This document shows positions 11,301 to 20,300 of a stretch of 64,000 nt of DNA, in pieces. Both the position numbers and the translations under genes were made by a program. Within the stretch, counting starts at the first letter, position 1; every line of letters begins with the position of its first letter. The notes under the pieces were generated by a model. It was not told where the DNA came from. It did no database searches and was given only the letters and a program-made list of their open reading frames with translations. This stretch comes from Microplitis mediator (taxonomy: Eukaryota > Arthropoda > Insecta > Hymenoptera > Braconidae), in contig NC_079973.1 of NCBI RefSeq assembly GCF_029852145.1, forward strand, positions 13,040,385 to 13,104,384, written 5' to 3'.

Positions 11301-14300
11301 AGCCTGGGACTACTGTAGGGAGCAAATTAATAAAAAAAATTGATCACCAAAGGTGGTGTACGGACTAACCATAATAGAGTGTTATTAAACAGTGAAAATG
11401 ATTCAGGAAGTAGTTCAGCATTTAGTTATCATCAGTGTAATTTTGGAGCTAAAGTCTACGATACCGTTGTATACAAAGTCAATCAAAACAAATAACTCTT
11501 ATGTAATATTGCATGATAGACAGATGGTGCAAATTTGTAATTTCTTTTGTAAAAATGGAGATGCACACATGCAAGTCGAAACTTTAAATGTTACACCGGT
11601 AGCTAATCTAGAGCATATGTGGATAATTACTAGTTTTACAGAAAATATAATAGATTTTCCAGTATCGGCTATAAGAGAACAATTAGTGTATATATGTATA
11701 AAATCTGAGAATTTTGATAATGATAATAGCTATAAGAAATATTTATGTATTCAACCTAACGATTTTGAAATTCAATAAAATATTCCGAACATTACAAATG
11801 ACAAATATTGTTAACAATTTTTAATTTTTCCTTACCAATGTCTTGTTCAAGACAACAAATTATAGTAATTATAAATATCTTTGCTGTTGACTGTGTACAC
11901 AGGACAAAAGGTATACTTAGCTCGGGATAACTTTTCTCAACCCAACAAAGTTTTTTATGGGCAAGAATGAAGCTCAAAATATCCCTGGGCGAAGTAGAAG
12001 TTTCTTGGATTTGAAAAGGTTGACTTAAGAAAAGAATTCATACGGTTCTTGCGAACGACTTAAAAATTCCGAATTCGTTTCAATTCAGTTTAATTCGGAG
12101 TCAGAACCAGAAATTCGAGGATTATTTTCGAATTGAACAGAATTAAACCGATTTAAAAATTTCGAATTTGTTTTAATTCAGTTTAATTCGGAGTCATAAC
12201 TAGAAACTCAAGAATTGTTTTCGAATTAAACAGAATTAAACCGATTTAAAAATTTTTAATTCAGTTTAATTCAGAGTCGAAACCAGAAATTCAAGGATTA
12301 TTTTCGAATTAAACCGAATACAATTTTTTTAATTCGTTTCAATTCGGATAAATTCTGATTTTCCTGCCGAATTAGACAGAATTCATTTTTAAGTTAAGTA
12401 CCGAATTAACAGAATTAATCTGAATTAAATAGAATTAAAAATTTAATTCGGTTTAATTTGGTTGAATCTAGTTGTTTAATCAGGGCAGTCGTTTGTAATA
12501 TGTAATGTATTTATCTTTTAACTTATTAAATAAGCGTTTATTTTGACTGCTACAACATTGTTCAATGATGTGACTGTCATGAACTACAGAGTTTGAACCA
12601 TATATGCACAGTTCGGATAACATACGGTAAAAAATTTGCAGATTAAATACTTACTGCAGATGATTTTATATTGGAAATTTTACGACAATTTTGCCATAGG
12701 ATGTTTTGGATATGGCCAGATTGCACTTTTTTTTAACAACAATGGTCAACAATTTTTGGTCAAATTTGTATTATTTTAGTAATGAGTTATGAAAAAAATA
12801 TTCTAATTAAGTAAAATACACCCAAATAAGTTAATTTTTCATCGAAATCGAGTAGTTTGAGAACAAAAGGTAATTATTTGAACTATTCAAATAGTTCGAA
12901 TTATTCGAATATTCGATTCGAATGCCACTATTCGATTCGAATATGATTCGCACACCCCTACTTTCAATGTCTTTTATGAAGAGTATAATAACTAATATTT
13001 ATTTTAAATAGCTCCAAATATATGTGATAATATATTATTTGATCGAACGAAATATCTGAATGGCTACGCGATAAAAGTACTACGATCATCACAAGACTCA
13101 TGTGGCCCTGTTGATGAACAATTAACTATATACACTGATTATGATTATCTAGAGGAAAAATTAGGTCGAGACATGGGAACGATCGGATCGTTGTTAATGA
13201 TAAGTCTGAATGTAACACTGAATATAACTTATGTTGACTCTGAGAGTCAAATGGAGGAATGTGAGATTCCAATAGAGATTTTACTGCATCATCGTTCAGT
13301 AGATTTAGTATTATATCAGGTGGAGTTTGGATCGATGGTTGTTTACAATTATTACTACTTGTCATACCCATTACAATTTAGTCATGATATTATAGTGACC
13401 CACAATCGCGGACTAATGACACCATTGGAAAAAATGTTTGATTTCTACGGCTGGTTAACCATCATTGCTACAACAATTATTCTGCTAATGGTTTTTATTG
13501 TTATTTATTTATCAACCCGAACAAAAAAAAATTCAAGATTATCGTTTGCTATTTTTGAGTGCCTGAGACTGCTGGTAAATAACTCGATTTACACCCGAAT
13601 GGACACAGCAAAGATGCGACTATTTTTTTCCGTAATATTTCTATATTTTTTGATAATGCAGGCAACATTTTCTGGCCATCTTGCGGCATTTTTGACAAAA
13701 CTCGTGTACAGAAAAAATGTCGAGACTCTAGATGATCTAAAAGATCCGCGGTATACAGTAATTTATGCTCCTTCTGTACGTATCGATTATATTGAAGATC
13801 CATTATTGCTAAATAAAACGATATTTGACGGGGGACCATGTTCTGACTATATCGGCACCAGTGAATCTATTGCTTGTATTGATTCCAGATTAAATTTAAA
13901 TTACCTAATTGCTAAATACAAATTACACTCTCCTGCGAATGCTTTAAAGTTTAATGGCCCATTACTGCCAATGCGTAAGAGATGGCCATTGGCGGATCGC
14001 GTTAATAATTTTCTCATGCGTTTACACCAATCACAAGTTTTTGGAGAATGGCGGAAAAGAGCACTGAATCGGATAGATCGCATATTTAGTATAAGAGAAG
14101 ATAAATCAACGCATAGTTATTATCGGCCGATAGACTTTGAAGATGTCACCTTTGCATTTATTTTACTTGCGATCGGTTTGATCTTTTCATTAGTGAGTTT
14201 TGTTATCGAATCATTGAACAAAATTATTAAAAGTACTTATAAAAAAATATGGAGAGCAATTGTAATTATTATACGCATTGAAATCTTTCAATTTCGACAA

Positions 14301-17300
14301 CTAAACGAGTACTTGAACCAAAATTTTATATAAATTATAAAAATGTTTTGATATATTTTCTGTGAATTTATCACACTATTTGCTGTATTTAGTCAATAAT
14401 ATAAATTAATAACCCTAGTGAATATAAATGTTACTTTGTCACCTAACAGATTTAACTGTTACAGGAATAGTGAAAATATTTATGGAAATAAGTTATGAAT
14501 TTGGTTACCCTGATTAAACAACTGAATTCGATCGAATTAAACAGAATCGAATTTTTAATTCTATGTAATTCAAATAAATTCTGTTAATTCGGTACCTAAC
14601 TTAAAAATGAATTCTGTCTAACTCGGCAGGAAAATCAGAATTTATCCAAATTGAAACGAATTTAAATAATTTCATTCGTTCCAGTTTCAATCGAGTTTTT
14701 TCCGAATTCTTAGGGTGGTGCTAAAAGCGCGAGAATCCGTAAAAACTCTGACTAAATTACAAAGAAACACATGAAAAACTCCCTCAAAACACCAAGAAAA
14801 CTGCGTGATTATACCGACGAAACTCCAAGAGAACACCAATAAAACTCTGAGAGAAAACCAACGAAAGTCAGTAAAAACACCAACAAAACTCCGCAAAAAC
14901 TCCGTGTCGTAACTGTATACAAAAATACCGCATTACTGCCATGAAAACACCGTCGAAACTTCCACGTTACAGCCAGTTTCGCTCGAGTTTTTTCCGAATT
15001 TCTACGGTGGCGCTAAAAGCGCTAGAATCTGTGGAAACTCCGACTAAACTACAAGGAAACACCCAAAGAACTCCGACAAAACTACAAGAAAACACCAACG
15101 AAACTCCAAGAGAAAACTGGCAAAACTCTTCAAAAACACGGACAAAACTCCGTGTCATAATTGAGTTTCTGTCGAGTTTTTTCCGAGTTCCCACGGTGGC
15201 ACCAAAACCGCTAGGGTTTTTCATCACTGACGATGCGTAATAATTGGCCATTAAATGATCGCGTTAATAGTGTCCTCATGCGCATTCACCAATGTGTTTT
15301 CGATGTAATGCTCGAATTTTTGGAAGAGTTGGATTATCGTAGAATAGGATAAACCGAACTAAAGTAATCGAAGATAAATTAATGCAAAATTATTACCGAC
15401 TGGTAGAATTTAAAGTTGTCACCTTTGCATTAATTTTACTGACAATCAGTTGGTTCTTTTCATCAGTGAGTTTCGTTCTCGAAGTGTTGAGTGAATTTAT
15501 CAAAAGTACTTAAATAAAATATGGAGAGCAATTGTGATTATTGTATGCATTGAAATCTTTCAATTCCGACAACTACTCGAATACTTAGACCAAATGTTTA
15601 TATATAATTGTAAAAATAGTTCAATTAATTTTTTGTGGATTGAATAAAGTATTTGACTTATTTAATCAATAATATATATTGTAAACCCTAGTAAACATTA
15701 CTGTTTTATCTTTTAACAGATTGAACCGTTACAAGAATAGTGATAATATTTGTGGAAATGAATCGTCAAATTCGGATAAATAACAAAGCTTCCTAGATTG
15801 ATTTATTGATAAAAAATTTTACGTATGTGGTTTTATTTAATAAAAACCTTTATATTTATTCCTTGTCATAGAAAGGGGTTCAGTTAAGTACAAAACTCTT
15901 TTCAGTTTAGACGGTTCTATAGACCTATACGTTGACGATTCTATTGTCAAATGTTAACATTTGTTCATTGGTAGGTGCTACAAAAAAATTTTAGTTAAAT
16001 TCCACAGAATTTTTTCGAAAACTCTGAAATTCTATTTTCGTAAATCTTAAAACCTTCACACGACTCTATTTTATCGCTTTAAGGCCTAAATGATAATAGT
16101 GACCAAAATATTGGGTATTTTTATGCACGGAAAAATTGAAACCCGACTGGTTCGTGTGCAAGAAAAAATAAGGGCAAGCACTTGGTGCGCACCCGAACCA
16201 GTCGTGTCTAGTACCGTACTCAGTCTGGTGCAGCACCCGAATTGCAGCACCGTAATCAGTCGTGTGCAGAACAATACTGATTCGTGTGTGTACATGAACC
16301 TGTCGTGTCTAGCACCGTACTCAGTCTGGTGCTGCCGTTGTTGCCATTCGGGTGGCGCACCAGACTGAGTACGGTGCTAGACACGACTGGTTCGGGTGCA
16401 ACACCGTACTCAGTCTGGTGCTGCTCATGACTCATTCTGGTGCAACTCCGTAACCACTCGTGTGCTACACTCGAACAGTTACTGTTCGAAATTATAGTAA
16501 TCTACACAGTTACATGATTGACAGTATGATTTCTGCAATTTTTGCAATTCATATTCATATATGAATAAATTTCAATGACAAACAATCTAAATTACAATTA
16601 GTTAGTTTAAGTCAATTTTTTTCATCTAATTCCTATCATAGAAACCTCTTTTATATAATAATCGTGAACGCTACTAAAAGGCAGTGTTAAATTTTGCTGG
16701 TGAAAATTGCAAAAATCATACTGTCAATCATGTAACTGTATAGATTACTATAATTTCGAACAGTAACTGTTCGAGTGTAGCACACGAGTGGTTACGGTGT
16801 TGCACCAGAATGAGTCGTGAGCAGCACCAGACTGAGTACGGTGTTGCACCCGAACCAGTCGTGTCTAGCACCGTACTCAGGCTGGTGCGCCACCCGAATG
16901 GCAACATCGGCAGCACCAGACTGAGTACGGTGCTAGACACGACTGGTTCGGGTGCACACACGAATCAGTATTGTTCTGCACACGACTGATTACGGTGCTG
17001 CAATTCGGGTGCTGCACCAGACTGAGTACGGTACTAGACACGACTGGTTCGGGTGCGCACCAGAACCAGTCGTGTGCTTGCCCTCATTTTTTCTTGCACA
17101 CGACTCAGTCGTGTGCTGCACACGAACCAGTCGGGTTTCAATTTTTCCGTGTGGTTTTAGCTTCTTGTGGACTTTTCCGATGCAACATAACAATTTTTCC
17201 TATGTTGAAATGAAAAATTTTCCCATGCCAACATGGGTATTTTTACTATGTCAACATAGGAATATTTACTATGTTAACAGAGGAATTTTTCCCTTGTCAA

Positions 17301-20300
17301 CATAGAAGAAGTTACTCCGGTAACATGGGGAAAAATTTCTATACTGTCATAGTAAAAATACCCATGTCAATAAAAGAATTTCAGCAAAATGTTAACAGAG
17401 GAATTTTTCCATATCTACATGGAAATTTTTCCAATGGTAATATAGAAGATATTCCTATAATATACACTGTAAAAAATCCGGAGTGAATCCGGAGTGAATT
17501 CGGATTGAAATTAAATCCGAATTCACTCCGCATTCACTCCGCCACTCGGAGTGCCGGAGATTTAAAAAGAATCACTCCGCATGCGGAGTGAATTGGGAGT
17601 TTTTTTTTAGCGGAGTGATTGCGGAGTGACGCGGATTTTATTTCACTCCCAATTCACTCCGGTCCGGAGTTTTAATACTTAAATAAATTTATATTAATTT
17701 ATATGAAACTGCTAAACAATATGTGTGTGTGTGTGTGCGCGAGTGTGTGTTTGCGTGCATGTGTGTGTTTGGGTGTGTTTGTGTGCGTGTGTGCGAATGT
17801 GTGCTTGTGTGCGAATGTGTGTGTGCAAATGTGTGCATGTATGCATGTGTGCAAATGTGTGCGTGTGTGCAAGTATGTGCGTGTGTGTACAAATGTGTGT
17901 GTGTGCAAATGTGTGCGTGCGTGTGTGTGCGAGTGCGCGTGTGTGTCTAAATATGTGTGTGCGTATGTGTGTGCGTATCAGCTGATCAATTATGTAATAC
18001 GCGAGTTTTTACTTCGATTTAATTGAGTGGAGTTATTTTTTATTAATAATATCTACAAAACTTCACGAAAGGGATTAAATTAATAAAAAATTATCTACTC
18101 CGCGAAAACTCCCCTGCGGAGTGAATTTCACTCCGAGGGGAGTGAATAATTAAAAATTCATTCACTCCGCATTCACTCCGGATTTAATCCGCATTCACTC
18201 CGCGAATTTTTTACAGTGTATGGGTAAAATTCCTACAAAATATGGTTATATTCTAATTTTTCCCTAATTGATAAATTAAAATTTGCTATGTCGCAAGGGA
18301 ATTTATCCCAAGTAAAATTGATTAAATTCCCATGTTTTTCTCTCCGCGTAGGAACAATTTTGTAGGAAATTAAATTCTTGACAAAAAAAATCATGTTCAT
18401 TTTTTTTATAAAATGTGTATTTACGAAGATATTTTAAAAAAACTTTTTTAGATCTTATCAATTGAGCATTTAAAGGATTACGAATGTTACACTGATAGAA
18501 GGATTTCTTAGCATTTAAGAAGATTTCTTTGTATTTAAGAAATCATTTCTTAAACATCATTTCTTAGCATTTAAAAAATATTTCTTAGTATTTAAGAAAT
18601 ATTTCTTTGTATTTAAGAAATATTTCTTAAATACTAAGAAATATTTTTTAAATACTAAGAAATCCTTCTATCAAAGTAAAAATAAAGTTTTTTCTTAAAT
18701 ATAGACAACTTCGTAACTCGTAACATATCAATCATTAACGCTTGATATAGTTTCTATATACTCATAAAAATGTTATTCTCAACATTTGTAATTCTTGAAA
18801 CGCTCAATTTATGAGATCTGAAAAAGTTTTTTTAAAATATCTTCATAAATACACATCCTGCAAAAAAAATGAACATGACCTTTTTTGTCAAGAATTTAAA
18901 TTCCTACAAAATTGTATCTGTGATTTTTTCCTTTAATCTGCATATTTCATGAGATATTTAAAAAAAAACCTCAACTGTATCGAAAAATGAACTTCGATCG
19001 TCCCGAGGCTCGTGTTCTTTTTACTGAAAAAGAAAGAACCAAATTCCCCACGTATTTTCCTCTAAAAAGAAGCTTTTCATGGGGTGTCTGAGAAAATTTA
19101 TTTTTTAACGACCCTACTATAAAATTAAGATCTAATAATAAAAGAGTAGATGTTAAAATAAATAAGATGTACTTGTAACATTTGAAATTCGGCAATTCTT
19201 TTGCCAAATTGTTTTCTTTCGTGAGCATATTCGAATGATATATCACAACACGCTTGAATAATTCTATAAAACATACACGTAATGTTAATAAGTGAATCAG
19301 AATTATTTGCATGATGATTAATAATAATTACCCAAGTGGACCTCCAGCTAAAACAAGTCTTTCTAAATCTAATCCACTCATCAAAACGTAAACTCCTTTA
19401 TTCAATTCACCTAATATATTTTTAGCTGTAATTATTTAAATGAATTAATTGAGTTAAAACATAAATTTGAAAATTATAAATAGTTGAAACAATTTACCAG
19501 GTATTTTGCAATCGTGAAAGATTAATTCGGCTGTATTAGAACCGCGCATGCCAAGCTTGTCTAATTTAATTCCTGTACTAAAACCTTCAGTACCTTTTTC
19601 AACAATAAATGCTGTTATCCCATGTTGTGGTTTATCAACATTAGGATTTGTTTTGGCATAAACGACAAGAGTATCAGCATCAGAACCATTGGTAATCCAA
19701 AATTTATTACCATTTAAAATATAGTAGTCTCCGTGTTTTTCAGCTTTAAGTTTCATTGAGACAACATCCGAACCTGATCCTGATTCAGACATCGCCAATG
19801 CACCGAAATGTTCGCCGCTGCATAACTATTTAAATAAATAAATTTGTTTAATGGATTAAATAAAATAAAAAGTTTTTTTTAGTCAATTACTTTTGGCAGA
19901 TACTTGAGTTTCTGTTCTTCTGTTCCATTTCGATGGATCTGATTGATGCATAAATTCGAGTGGGCGCCATAACTCAAGCCAATAGATGCGGAAGCACGAC
20001 TTAATTCTTCCATCACGATTACGTGATCTAAGTAACTACCACCTGTACCTCCATACTTGGGGTGTGCTGTAATTCCTAACAGACCTAGATTACCAAGTTG
20101 TTTCCAAAATGACTGAAATATAAAATTTTTTAGTAACTAGGTTACAAAAAAATTTTATTAATTTAAAGGGGACTGCTAGTGTGAAATTTTGAAAAATCAA
20201 GTCATTTTTTTTTTGCATGTTTCGATAGTCTATACCTTCAAAAATAACACTACAATTTCTAGTCCATATCTCGAATACTTTTTTTAAGTTACAGCCATCT

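Larger units (their letters stand above)
10689..12959. mobile_element. AGGGGTGTGCGAAT TIR element in IR intron 2
   Basis: The left end AGGGGTGTGCGAATACTCGAA is mirrored at the right (ATGATTCGCACACCCCT). Subterminal sequence at both ends is rich in TCGAATA/TTCGAA motifs. It hosts a second element (11079-12485). No clear target duplication. Confidence 0.65.
6839..14333 (+). pseudogene. Divergent ionotropic receptor, coding exon split by a TE
   Basis: Insect IRs are variant ionotropic glutamate receptors used as chemosensory cation channels. Exon 1 (6839-6946) encodes a signal peptide (MTKLIAIIIVCIIQNLVIG). Exon 2 starts at 7012 and runs to 10572, interrupted by an element at 7196-10251. Exon 3 (13011-14333) encodes the ligand-binding and channel core. 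The exon 2/3 junction is phase 1 with donor GTAAGT at 10573 and acceptor AAATAG ending at 13010. Without the element and one CA duplication, exon 2 reads VDNFT-SFPSVYTKTT in frame. A further +1 shift between about 10400 and 10432 separates CKVYYCSMSETK from TIDIVTLNSFADYAPPFW. With both lesions the gene is probably a recent pseudogene, although exon 3 is fully open. It lies antisense inside IVD intron 6. Confidence 0.75.

Noticed and set aside
14687..15251. Frames of 69-99 codons on both strands
   Set aside because: Products of AAAACTCC-type repeats lacking stops; no protein features.
16086..17305. Several 70-117-codon frames
   Set aside because: All lie in a foldback of short repeats, are open on both strands, and show no domain.
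17699..18026. Cysteine/valine-rich or histidine/threonine-rich frames on both strands
   Set aside because: They are translations of an interrupted TG/CA microsatellite and are open in several frames at once.
5800..19120. Polinton/Maverick or integrated polydnavirus segment
   Set aside because: No polymerase B, integrase, capsid, PTP or virus-ankyrin gene is present; the only genes are an IR and its duplicate.
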